From Meconema thalassinum (lineage: Eukaryota; Arthropoda; Insecta; Orthoptera; Tettigoniidae), in contig CAMPQE020000052.1 of assembly GCA_946902985.2 (NCBI GenBank), positions 682,001 to 746,000 on the forward strand: a stretch of 64,000 bases of DNA. The letters run 5' to 3'. Shown piece after piece: positions 12,487-22,860 of this stretch. Within the stretch, counting starts at the first letter, position 1. Every line of letters starts with the position of its first letter. The notes below the pieces were generated by a model. It had not been told where the DNA came from. It did not search any database and worked only from the letters and a program-made list of their open reading frames with translations. The position numbers and the translations under genes are program-made.

Positions 12487-14541
12487 TGTACTGGTGACCA
12501 CAAAAGAGAGGGCTTGGGGCCATCACGTTTCGAGTCTAGTCCAGCTGTACTGGTGACCACAAAAGAGAGGGCTTGGGGCCATCACGTTTCGATTCTAGTC
12601 CAGCTGTACTGGTGACCGCAAAAGAGAGGGCTTGGGGCCATCACGTTTCGATTCTAGTTCAGCTGTACTGGTGACCGCAAAAGAGAGGCCGTGGAGCCAT
12701 CACGTTTCGATTCTAGTCCAGCTGTACTGGTGGCCGCAAAAGAGAGGCCGTGTGGCCATCACGTTTCGATTCTAGTCCAACAGTACTGGTGGCCACAAAA
12801 GAGAGGGCGTGGGGCCATCACGTTTCGATTCTAGTCCAGCTGTACTGGTGACCGCAAAAGAGAGGGCTTGGGGCCATCACGTTTCGATTCTAGTCTAGCT
12901 GTACTGGTGGCCGCAAAAGTGAGGCCGTGGGGCCATCACGTTTCGATTCTAGTCCAACAGTACTGGTGGCCACAAAAGAGAGGCCGTGGGGCCATCACGT
13001 TTCGATTCTAGTCCAGCTGTACTGGTGGCCGCAAAAGAGAGGCCGTGGGGCCATCACGTTTCGATTCTAGTTCAGCTGTACTGGTGACCACAAAAGAGAG
13101 GCCTTGGGGCCATCACGTTTCGATTCTAGTCCAGCTGTACTGGTGACCGCAAAAGAGAGGCCGTGGGGCCATCACGTTTCGATTCTGGTCCAACAGTACT
13201 GGTGACCGCAAAAGAGAGGGCGTGGGGCCATCACGTTTCGATTCTAGTCCAGCTGTACTGGTGACCGCAAAAGAGAGGCCGTGGGGCCATCACGTTTCGA
13301 TTCTAGTCCAGCTGTACTGGTGGCCGCAAAAGAGAGCCCGTGGGGCCATCACGTTTCGATTCTAGTCCAGCTGTACTGGTGACCACAAAAGAGAGGGCGT
13401 GGGGCCATCACGTTTCGATTCTAGTCCAGCTGTACTGGTGGCCACAAAAGAGAGGGCGTGGGGCCATCACGTTTCGATTCTAGTCCAGCTGTACTGGTGA
13501 CCGCAAAAGAGAGGGCGTGGGGCCATCACGTTTCGATTCTAGTCCAGCTGTACTGGTGACTACAAAAGAGAGGGCGTGGGGCCATCACGTTTCGATTCTA
13601 GTCCAGCTGTACTGGTGACCGCAAAAGAGAGGCCGTGGGGCCATCACGTTTCGATTCTAGTCCAGCTGTACTGGTGACCGCAAAAGAGAGGGCGTGGGGC
13701 CATCACGTTTCGATTCTAGTCCAGCTGTACTGGTGACCGCAAAAGAGAGGCCGTGGGGCCATCACGTTTCGATTCTAGTCCAGCTGTACTGGTGACCGCA
13801 AAAGAGAGGGCGTGGGGCCATAACGTTTCGATTCTAGTCCAGCTGTACTGGTGACCACAAAAGAGAGGGCGTGGGGCCATCACTTTTCGATTCTAGTCGA
13901 GCTGTACTGGTGACCGCAAAAGAGAGGGCTTTGGGACATCACGTTTCGATTCTAGTCCAGCTGTACTGGTGACCGAAAAAGAGAGGCCGTGGGGCCATCA
14001 CGTTTCGATTCTAGTCCAGCTGTACTGGTGGCCGCAAAACAGAGGGCGTGGGGCCATCACGTTTCGATTCTAGTCCAGCTGTACTGGTGACCGCAAAAGA
14101 GAGGCCGTGGGTCCATCACGTTTCGATTCTAGTCCAGCTGTACTGGTGACCACAAAAGAGAGGGCGTGGGGCCATCACGTTTCGATTCTAGTCCAGCTGT
14201 ACTGGTGGCCGCAAAACAGAGGGCGTGGGGCCATCACGTTTCGATTCTAGTCCAGCTGTACTGGTGACCGCAAAAGAGAGGCCGTGGGGCCATCACGTTT
14301 CGATTCTAGTCCAGCTGTACTGGTGGCCACAAAAGAGAGGCCGTGGGGCCATCACGTTTCGATTCAAGTCCAGCTGTACTGGTGACCACAAAAGAGAGGC
14401 CGTGGGGCAATCACGTTTCGATTCTAGTCCAGCTGTACTGGTGACCGCAAAAGAGAGGGCGTGGGGCCATCACGTTTCGATTCTAGTCCAGCTGTACTGG
14501 TGACCGCAAAAGAGAGGGCGTGGGGCCATCACGTTTCGATT
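12487..14541. repeat. 59-bp satellite array, right arm
   Basis: About 35 further monomers of the same 59-bp satellite follow the retrotransposon. They end abruptly at 'cacgtttcgattt' near 14541, where unique AT-rich sequence begins. This is the only true edge of the array in the window. Local three-monomer duplications are visible, for example the 'ccaacagtact' variant near 12777 and 12954. Because this arm continues the left arm after the 12-bp duplication, the two were one array before the insertion. Confidence 0.97.
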
Positions 14542-15184
14542 TTTTGACGCCCTTAGAAATGAAGTACAGCAATGAAAATTTGAGATTGGAATCTTGAAAC
14601 TAATTCCATTCTTACAGAAAATAAACAAAAATCATGACAATTTTATCTACATCCTGCCAGTTCAATTACCTGATTGGCTATCACAGGCCATGTGACTTAT
14701 CAGGCGCACATCTTTTCCCCCTCCCATGGTCACAATTCGACACGCACATTCCCGGATTTGTTTGTTGCGAGTGACTCTATCGTCCCCTGCCACTGCTCCA
14801 TTGTTCACGTGTCGGCAGCCTGCTTTTAGAACGAGACATTACCGCATCTCTCTTCTCCAAATAAATACAATTTTCTAATTGGCAACGGTAAACTCTTTGT
14901 CAAAGTTCCTCTCGCTCGACATTCATGCACGTGAAGAATACAGGTGGCTTCCCAGGAAACTAGAGACTCTCGATTTTAACATTTATAATACAATGCTAAT
15001 CTCATCACAAAACATCACCGTTATAAATTTGGATAGAGTATCGAACCCCACCTCTTTCAATCCGCAGCCCCACGCATTACCATTTCAGCCGTGGAAGTTT
15101 ACAGAATACGCTAAACAGCTGATATATGGGAAGTTTATAGTACAATCAGCGTGCTCCCTCGTATTTTAAGGAACCAGACTATAA
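14542..15184. other. AT-rich sequence, no gene recognised
   Basis: This stretch separates the satellite edge from the decayed reverse transcriptase. An open frame at 14879-15169 (plus strand, 96 codons, no ATG) has no motif I recognise and no sign of conservation. I see no promoter, RNA gene or repeat structure. Confidence 0.6.
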
Positions 15185-16230
15185 TGATTTACAGGAAGAC
15201 GGGAGGACAGAGAAAAAGCGAGTTAGATGAAGATCAATTTTATCTGAGGAGAAAAGTAGGAACTAGGGAATCTGTAGTAAGTGTTAGTTTGAAATTAAAA
15301 GGTAGAATAAGTAAATATAAAAGAACGTTCATGGCATTTGAAGAGAGTAAAAAGACTTTTATAAGGCTGATTGGATAAAGTTGTTTTGACATACTGAAAA
15401 GTATTGGAATATAGTACAGGGAAATGAGGGTGATCTTCAATGAATATAGACATCAGACGGCAGTTATACAAGCTGAAAAACATAAGAGAGAATTTTTGTA
15501 TTCATAAATGTTTAAGGCAAGGCTGCATCTTATCACCCATAATTTTCAAATTAAACATTGCACAAGCAATGAAGAAAATTTGAACTGAAATCTTCTAGAA
15601 TTAAAAATTCAACGTGAAATATTCTCAAACCTGAGCTTTGATATTGACATTCTCATAATAGAAGATTTATCAAAGTATTTTAATTTGAAAAGGTATGGAC
15701 TCGCTCTCGAGGAAGAAAATCAATAAATATAAAAATAAAATTCAGACGAAGAAAATCTCAAAGACCTATTGACATCAAACAGGCAGCTGAAGTATGTAGG
15801 AGACTTGCTACTTACCTGTCATGTATGGACTCGCTCTCGAGGAAGAAAATCAATACATATAAAAATATAATTCAAACGAAGGAAATCTCAATGCCCTATT
15901 GACATCAAACAGGCAGCTGAAGTATGTAGGAGACTTGCTACTTACGAAGCAAAGAGGATATAAAAAAGAAGACATTTATACCTAAAATAACCGCGTTGAT
16001 ATTTAACATAGATTTATGTTTTAAGAATATCTGGGTAGTTGCACTCTATGAAATTGAATCTTAGACTGTTCACGCAGCAAAAAATAATAGAAAAGAAGCT
16101 ATAGAAGTGTGATGTTACAAGAGAATGATGAATATAGGATGGGTAGATTGAGCAACAAATGAAGAGCTAGTAAGGAGTTATGATTATGAAAACGGCTAAT
16201 TCACAGGGGAATTTGATAAATACCAAGCAA
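15185..16230 (+). pseudogene. Heavily decayed non-LTR reverse transcriptase remnant
   Basis: Reverse-transcriptase blocks appear in order but in different frames with many stops. At 15185-15378 the frame reads SELDEDQF...RRKVGTRES...TFMAFEESKKTF, a decayed form of the palm/fingers region (DQFGFRRGxGTREA...FxAFxDLEKAFD in relatives). At about 15508-15580 it reads LRQGCILSPIIFKLNIAQAMKKI, matching the RQGCxLSPxxF box. The catalytic FADD position near 15640 has become FDID. A C-terminal block at about 16030-16200, resembling ALYGSETW...CYRRMM...WVD...NEE, marks the end. No intact frame remains. This is a different and much older element than the one in the satellite. Confidence 0.8.
15694..15945 (+). 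repeat. 130-bp tandem duplication inside the decayed retroelement
   Basis: A segment starting 'tatggactcgctctcgagg' occurs at 15694 and again at 15824, a spacing of 130 bp. About 122 bp of each copy is shared, with roughly five substitutions, and both end in 'agacttgctacttac'. The eight bases between the copies are 'ctgtcatg'. It is a local duplication that arose after the element lost function. Confidence 0.9.
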
Positions 16231-16520
16231 CATCGTCATCATGAGTAAAAATCTGTTAATTCAAGTATCATTTGCTACATTCATATTCCTATTAATGGAA
16301 AACGTGTCTTCAGATGTCCCATATGAGCTTGGTTGTCTTCGCATTTACTACATGAGAATCTTCCTCGTCCTTTATGGATTAGGATATTTTTAAATATATC
16401 TTCTTTGAGAGTAACTTCTACTTCGTAGATCAAGCTTCTCGTGGCAGTGGATTAGCATGTGTTTCTTAATTTATCGTCCTTGGGTAATTATGGCATAACA
16501 CACGTTAGAGTAATCTGGCG

Positions 16521-17534
16521 TCACTCCAGTATGGATTCGGACGTGTGACTTCGAACATCCTTCCTGGGTAAAATTGGCTTCGCAAATGTTTCAGGAATAT
16601 ATGGCTCCCTTTCAGTATGGATTTGGACGTGTGACTTCAATTGTCCTTTCTGGGTAAATTTGGCTTCGCACACACTACACGAATATACCTTCTCGCCATT
16701 ATGGATTAGCATGTGTCTACTCAAATTTCCCTTAACAGTAAATTTTGCTTTGCACACGTTACATGAGTGTGGCTGCTTGCCACTATGGATTAGCATGTGT
16801 TTACTCAAATATCCTTTGAGAGTAAATTTGGATTTGCACACGTTGCATGAGTGTGGCTTCTCGCCACCATGGATTAGCATGTGTCCCTTCAAATTTCCTT
16901 TCTGTGTATATTTGGCATCGCAGACGCTACACGAATATTCCTTCTCGCCACTATGGATTAGCATGTGTCCCTTCAAATTTCCTTTGTGTTTAAATTTGGC
17001 ATCGCACATGCCACACGAATATGCCTTCTCGCCACTATGGATTCGCATGTGTTGATTCAAATATCTTTTGAGAGTAGATTTGGTTTTGCACAGGCTACAT
17101 GAGTGTGGCTTCTCGCCAGTATGGATTAGCATGTGTTGACTCAAATTTCCTTTAAAAGTAAATTTGGTTTTGCACACGCTACATGAATATGGCTCCTCTT
17201 CACTGTGGATTAGCATGTGTGACTTGAAATGTCTTTTGTCTAAAAATTTGTTCTCGCATACGGCACATGAGTACGATTTCATGTCGCTAGGCAAAAGTTT
17301 CTTATACGAGCGTATAAATGTAAGTTTTCTTTTGCATAATTCACTTGTGTATCGAGGTATGCCACTATGGTTTAAAACTTTTGTTTCCAAATTTTTTTTG
17401 ATAGAACATTTATCTCTTGAGGCGGGTTTGGTATATTGTCTTGCACTATTACCAACGTCATACATTTTCATTGCAATCGGTATGAACGTACCAGGGCGTA
17501 TCATCCTAAAATAATTAGTACCATGAGTTTGCAT
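16521..17534 (-). CDS. C2H2 zinc-finger protein, terminal exon with eight fingers
   Basis: This open frame encodes eight consecutive C2H2 fingers, each 28 residues apart, from the finger starting at Cys90 to the one ending near His306. Linkers are mostly H(S/T)GEKP-like. Such arrays bind DNA, so a nuclear transcription-factor role is likely. The N-terminal ~85 residues have no recognised domain, and the C-terminal 30 contain a degenerate ninth finger. Upstream in the gene, 'tactaat' (17514-17520) and 'ttttag' precede base 17505. This suggests the frame is really a last exon starting there, with the ATG at 17534 lying in intron; Met11 (ATG at 17502-17504) would be the alternative start. The frame is fully open. 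A diverged copy of the locus lies at 22861-23523. Confidence 0.8.
   Translation of the reverse strand: MQTHGTNYFRMIRPGTFIPIAMKMYDVGNSARQYTKPASRDKCSIKKNLETKVLNHSGIPRYTSELCKRKLTFIRSYKKLLPSDMKSYSCAVCENKFLDKRHFKSHMLIHSEEEPYSCSVCKTKFTFKGNLSQHMLIHTGEKPHSCSLCKTKSTLKRYLNQHMRIHSGEKAYSCGMCDAKFKHKGNLKGHMLIHSGEKEYSCSVCDAKYTQKGNLKGHMLIHGGEKPHSCNVCKSKFTLKGYLSKHMLIHSGKQPHSCNVCKAKFTVKGNLSRHMLIHNGEKVYSCSVCEAKFTQKGQLKSHVQIHTEREPYIPETFAKPILPRKDVRSHTSESILE
17506..17520 (-). promoter_or_regulatory. Candidate splice acceptor for the zinc-finger exon
   Basis: Read on the minus strand, a perfect TACTAAT branch-point-like box is followed at once by 'tattttag', with the AG at 17507-17506. The reading frame passes open through the site, so an exon starting at 17505 would begin with the third base of a codon. 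The branch-to-AG distance is short, about nine bases, which weakens the call. Confidence 0.4.
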
Positions 17535-19700
17535 TATGGTGATTAAATAACAGTCAAGGTGTAGAGATCAAAGTATTGAAATTGGGAATTGAAGCAACTT
17601 TCATCAATATTACTACCATGAAATAAGTCTTTAAGGATTATGGGGATCTGATTCCGTTTAAATTGCTCAAAAATATGCTTTTCATTCAGTCTGAATGTTT
17701 AGCAATTTAATATATCTTTAACAGAAAATATACAGTGTCTTTTTGGAAATTTAGGAGTCATAAGTGTGTTGGGATTGTTTCTTGCCACCACATTCTTCCG
17801 ATCCAAAGGCGTTAGATTTCTACATGCCGGATGCAAAAATGGACAAGGTGCTTAGGTTTGCACACTTCGCATCCCTGCTGACCTTCACCTATCGATCACC
17901 GATGAGCATATTTATGCAATAGCGTCTCTTTTTTGCGCATAATTGAAATGAGCTTTCGCAAAGCGGCAAAACAAAAAGACAACATTACTGTTGTATTGTG
18001 TTTGTTTTTGTTGTCGTTGATATTTAAGTTTCAATTCTGCACTCCATTTCTCCCATTGTTAAGATAAATAATTCGTCTTTACATTGCCACTAAACCCTAC
18101 AACACAAGCAATCCATTTGACATATTCTAACGTTGCTATACGCCTATAGTTCATGTATTTTACTCTTGCTTCAGTAACTACTGAACATTTGCTATTCTTG
18201 GTGCCTAAATATGTGCCCTACCAATCTCTTCCTTTCATTACCAATCGCCAGAATCATCTAACCCCCATTCATCTCAAACTCTTCAGTTGATACTCTTTCT
18301 GGCCGCCGATTCTCCATCATTCTCCAATAACGCCACATTCAAATGCTTCTATTTTCCCTTTCCAGCAGAAGTAATTAACAAAGTTCCGCATAAATATAGT
18401 ACCACGTTCCAGACGATGGATTTAAAAATGATTTCCCACTAGCTGCATCTATATTAGGTGTTGGCGTATGTCAACCCATCCTTTATGCATCTCCATCGGT
18501 TGGTCCATATTGCTTCCCAAGTACCAAGAGTTACCAACTTCCCTTAGCGCTTCATCTGACAATCGGTGTTGGTATGTTCCTTGAATACACGCTTTATGTA
18601 GTTTGTACCCATATTGGGGTTTCTCTAGTTTTTCGCTCTCTCTATCCTTTTCTTCCGTGAAAACCACCAACAGAGATTTCTGTCTGTTTTCGCTTCTCCC
18701 CTTGTGCTTTAGCTCAAGCCTGTCTTTAGTGTGTTTTAGCGAACGAGATTCATTACCCCTCTTTCAACAGAATCATCAAGCTTATCCTCAGTACGCCAAC
18801 ACGCGGCACTTCGCTGCACTCACTCATCTCCGGCGAGCAACGTGAGAACTCGTTGTCACCGACTACTTATGATGCTTGGAAGTTCAACTCATCCCCTACA
18901 GACGACAAACTACACAGGTCTGCATTACTTGGACACTGCCTAAAGAAAAAAAATGTGTGCTTCAAAGATTTATGTTTTTCTTTGTTTGTGACCCTTATGT
19001 CCTCCTTCTCTCCCCGACCCCTCTCCCCCTCGATCGCCCTGCTAGTTGGGAGCCATCATATTTATCTCTTCTAAGGACAGCCAGCAGATTCTCTCGGTCT
19101 ATCTACAAGGGACTGCCGTCACTCGTCCAACATTTTGTGAAAGCCATGAAGTAATAATTGTTCTATCATTACCGCCAGTCAGCCAACTTAAAACAAAGAT
19201 AAGTCACTCACTAGTTTGACCTACCTATGAAGCTCTTTTAATACTTGCAAGAAATCAAATCTGCTATATTTGTATCTAGCCAGCAATGTATTATTTTCTT
19301 GATGTCAAACATCAGTTTCACCACCGAGGGAATCTCTAAATGTGAAAGTACAACTATTGGCTAAGCGAGACGGGGATTTACTCTTTTTTCATCTTTACTC
19401 TGTCAAAGTCAATAACATGACACATCGAGGGAACTTTGTAACATCATATACAACTGTCTATTGAGTCAACTCTGCTCAAATCACGAGACTCTAAAACTGA
19501 AGCAATTATATCAATGTTCAAGTTTTGAAACTATGCAAATTCTCATCCCGGAAATAATTCACCATGATAATCAGTGACCCTTTTCAAGAGAAACTCCATC
19601 CACAACTACAAGACTAAAAAGTGTATCACGCCAAAACATAATCTGGTTTGCCGTACAATCGGTTCCAGTATTGAGTACACAGACAGACAGACAGACAGTA
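17535..19700. repeat. Flank of zinc-finger locus copy A
   Basis: No gene is evident here, but the stretch is a diverged duplicate of 23524-27948. Shared landmarks include 'ccaccacattcttccgatc' (17787), the 'cccattgttaagataaataa' block (18053), the 'actagctgcatctatat' block (18436) and 'ccgtcactcgtcc' (19108). A minus-strand frame of 73 codons at 18449-18670 has a recognisable but broken counterpart at about 25200-25400. That could mean an old exon or simply shared noncoding sequence. A short (CAGA) microsatellite lies at 19679-19698. Confidence 0.8.
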
Positions 19701-19959
19701 AAAAAATCTAATTTCCTTTCCTCCCGTTTTCAACATCTAGTAATGGTTTTAGAATAAGTATACTAAATAAATATAAAAACGAGCCTTACAGTAGTTGCAT
19801 ATGACGTGTAACATCTGACATGTTACCCTACTATGAAATTGAGATGAAATTTTATTTGGCTGTAATCCTCCAGTTTAAATTTTTTTCTCTCGTTTTTTGT
19901 GTCGATAATTTCGCATATATTCTGCTCTGGATTTACCCATCTCTGCAAATCACAAAATC

Positions 19960-20029
19960 GAGAAAAAAAAGGGGGCGTCCTCGTCCTACAACACCTCATA
20001 CATGTCCCTAGCATTATTGGTTCGCGAAA
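19960..20029 (+). repeat. 128-bp tandem repeat, first partial unit
   Basis: The sequence 'acacctcatacatgtcccta...gcattattggttcgcgaaa' is the left part of a 128-bp repeat unit whose further copies lie at 21404-21760. The unit is split here by the Tc1-like element at 20030-21403. Confidence 0.85.
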
Positions 20030-21403
20030 TACACTGAAGAAAATGGAATTTGCAACACCATGAAGGCATTGGTCGTTTGTGTTGATTTTCAAGATATGGA
20101 ACGATGCCATGTAGGTATGTAAACGATCAAAGTTTCAGACCCATTGGATTGTTGCTACAGGTTTCCCCACGTGATTGGTCGCGGAGGAATCAACTCCAGT
20201 ATACGGACTCTGGTGTAGCGTAGTTGACTTGCAGTCAGTGCAGTGAAATGTTCCCTGTCAAACATGCCTCGACCACAGAGAAGAGCACGCTATCAAAAAC
20301 TGTCGCCGTTTGAGAGGGCTCGGAAAATTGGGCCGTGTTAGGCTGGATTATCGCTAAGGACTGTCGCTGCATGTGTTGGCCGTCAGGCATTTATGGTACA
20401 ACGTGTATGGCTGCAGTGGTACCCACACTCGTAGACCTGGCACAGGCCCAGCGTGACAGACAACTGTGAGAGAGGATCGCCGCATCATCCGGATGGAACC
20501 CCATGCAACAGCAGCGCAAATTCGAGCAGCTGTGGCACCCCACGTTACACAACAAACAGTTGGGAATCGCCTGCATGCCGCTGACTTACGATCCCGTGTC
20601 CCTGCAGAGGTTGTTCCATTGACCTCACAAAAGCGACGTGTAGGCTGGCCTGGTGTCGAGAACGATCGACGTGGGTTGACGAATGGCATATGGTCGTCTT
20701 TAGTGATGATTCGCGCTTCTGTCTTGCCCGCAGTGATCGCCGGAATCGTGTGCGCCGACGTACCGGGGAGCGGGGCCGCCCAGACCTTATTGTCGAGAGG
20801 CACACAGGGCCAACACCAAGCATAATGGTCTGGGGAGCTATTGGCTTAAATGTGAAATCACAATTAGTGCTTGTTGAGGGCACTATGACTGCTCAACTTT
20901 ACGTTGATATGTTATTCAATCCAGTGGTTGTCCCTATAATGGCGGACATTGCTAATGGGATGTTTCAGCAGGACAATGCCCGGGTTCACACTGCACGCAT
21001 CTCCAGAGAAGCTCTCCATGACTCACAACCTTAGAATGGCCCGCCAGATCCCCGGACCTCAGTCCTATTGAGCATGTGTGGGACATGATGGGTCGACCAC
21101 GGGACAACCGTCCTCAGCCACCCACAACTCTGGAACAACTGGCCCGTGCAGTGCAGCAAGCATGGGCCACAATTCCTCAGGAAGCGACTCACGGCCTTAT
21201 TGACTCCATGCCTCGCCGAATTCATCAATTTATTGCAGCTCGTGGTGGGTACATTCTGTATTGATTGTTGTCCAAACTTGCGGTCAGAGGGATCTGAAGG
21301 TGTAATCATCGAATCACAACCGAACACTCTTCCTGCACGTTCAATTGCAGCAATGTCGCACCACTCCTTCTGGGTGTGTGCAATTTCCAATTTCTTCATT
21401 GTA
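20030..21403 (+). mobile_element. Tc1-like DNA transposon, copy 1 (inactive)
   Basis: The element is bounded by TA at 20030-20031 and 21402-21403. Inverted ends start CACTGAAGAAAATGG (20032 onward) and are matched by the complement at 21372-21401 with a few changes. It is the same family as 46020-47409. Copies of the 128-bp host repeat without the insertion show the empty site ('gatattaaaaaaccgatga' near 21652), which confirms insertion at a TA. The length, about 1.37 kb, fits an autonomous Tc1 element with a single transposase gene. Confidence 0.93.
20264..21264 (+). pseudogene. Tc1-like transposase, copy 1, broken
   Basis: The transposase would cut and paste the element using a DDE catalytic triad. 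An ATG at 20264 starts MPRPQRRARYQ, the usual start of the DNA-binding region, but a stop follows at 20338-20340. Three frames then share the rest. The helix-turn-helix part lies in 20466-20640. The catalytic part is in 20690-21034, with SDDSRF, IMVWGAI and FQQDNARVHTA. The C terminus is at 21076-21264, ending IAARGGYILY. The DLSPIEH region holding the catalytic Glu is interrupted by a shift near 21030-21075. It cannot make active enzyme. Confidence 0.9.
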
Positions 21404-21760
21404 TTAAAAATCCGATGAGCCTTTAGTTTTTGGTCCTTTCGTTAAATTAAGAGGAGGATGGAAAAACGGGGGATTCACCCCGGCTTCTAGGACACCTCAA
21501 ACAAGTCCGTAGCATCATTGGTTCGCGAGATATGAAAAAGTCGACGACCTATTAGTTTTGGGTCCATAGTTTAAATAAAGCGGGCTATAGGAAAACGGGG
21601 GTGCCACCCCGAATCCTTGACACTTCATACAAGTCCCTAGCATTATTGGTTAGCAAGATATTAAAAAACCGATGACCTATTAGTTTTGGGTCCTTTGATT
21701 AGATTAAGGGGGCTATAGGGAACGAGGGGGCCTCACCTCACGCAAAATGGGTTGGCACAA
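21404..21760 (+). repeat. 128-bp tandem repeat, about 2.8 further units
   Basis: The phrase 'tagttttgggtcc' recurs at 128-bp steps (units near 21421, 21549 and 21677). Each unit carries a G-run ('aacggggg'), an 'acaagtcc.tagcat.attgg' segment and 'gatgacctattag'. The units are 80-90 percent alike by eye. No coding capacity is seen. Confidence 0.9.
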
Positions 21761-21999
21761 TCTCACAGCCATCTCTCCGACACCCAGCGCGCTCATTGGT
21801 CAAATCAAATAGCGCGCTCTTACCCGGTTTCCAGTTACACATTTACGTCCCTTTTCCAAAATCACTCCCACCAAAAATATCCAGCAAACGAGAGGAAAGA
21901 TGTTACACATCAATAATCTTTGCTGTATTGTTTTTGGTAAATCCGAGGTTGTATCCAAGAGATGTCCTCCCCATCTTTAGCCAATTTTCAATTTTGAAA
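21761..21999. other. Spacer between repeats
   Basis: No gene is seen. The last part ('tttttggtaaatccgaggtt' near 21931) is shared with the sequence just before the ATGGCGGC-box repeat at 31600-31650. The homology between those two copies therefore extends left of the box array. Confidence 0.6.
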
Positions 22000-22790
22000 A
22001 AATAGGCTTATGAGATCACTTTTGTCCGTGTGTGTGTGTCCCTAATAACTTCTAAACGGCTAGAGCGATTTCAATGAAACTCGGTAATTTCATAGCACAA
22101 TTCCGACCCCGACCTTCAAATTTTGTTACGTCTCATCAATCCAATATGGCGGCTGTGCGAAATATTTCACCAGCATTCAATATCTCCGAAACTATTCCCG
22201 ATATCACGCTGGAATTTTTGATGGTAATAAAGGGAACTACTAGAAGTTCACCTATGTGACTGTTGAAAATTTGGTAACTACAAAACCAACATGGTGGCCA
22301 GTCGAATTTGCGACATTTAAATACACGTTTCTCGCGATTTATGCAACCAAACGCAATAAAACTCGGTAGAGTATATGATCATACACATTGTAATGTACCG
22401 ATCTCTAACTTCGTTCAATTGTTTACATAACCACAAGATGGCGGATGTGCGAAATATTTTACATGCATTCTATATCTCTGAAACTATTAGCGGTAACACC
22501 ATGATATTTTGTAAGGAGATGAAGGGCACTACTGGAGTTTCATCTATAAGACATTCAAAAACCGGTTAACTATAAAACGAACATGGCGGCCAAGCGAATT
22601 TGAAATGTTTAAATAGACCTTTCTCGCGATTTAATGTTCCAAACGCACTGAAATCTGGTTCAGGAAATATTTATACACATTGTAATGCACTGGTATCTAA
22701 TTTAGTTCAATTGTTTACATAACCTCAAGATTGCGGCTGTGCGAATTTTAAAATTGTTTTTATTTCTTGTGATGTAGTCATGCGATCCAA
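22000..22790 (+). repeat. ATGGCGGC-box interspersed repeat, copy A
   Basis: This is the first of three diverged copies of one repeat, with the others at 26145-27621 and 31650-32700. It opens with 'aaaaaataggcttatgagatcac'. It contains boxes related to ATGGCGGC at 22145, 22291, 22438, 22583 and 22730, spaced 145-147 bp. The underlying unit is a dimer of about 290 bp that contains 'atgaaac(t)tcggta' and 'tctcgcgattt'. Open frames here have no protein motif. Confidence 0.85.
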
Positions 22791-22860
22791 GTGAATGTTT
22801 GAATAATGAACCTACGCAATAATTTTCCTTAAATGGTACATGACTCTATGGCCTATACAT

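Noticed and set aside
1..14541. CRISPR-like array
   Set aside because: The repeats are directly contiguous with no unique spacers, the sequence is clearly eukaryotic, and there are no cas genes. The same applies to the 32-bp array at 32885-33620.
14879..15169. 96-codon plus frame near the satellite edge as a gene
   Set aside because: No ATG start, no motif, no sign of codon bias, and it runs into the decayed reverse transcriptase region.
16660..17514. Plus-strand frames opposite both zinc-finger exons (also 22943-23470)
   Set aside because: The periodic translation (HTLHECGFSPLWISMC) is simply the complement of C2H2 finger repeats.
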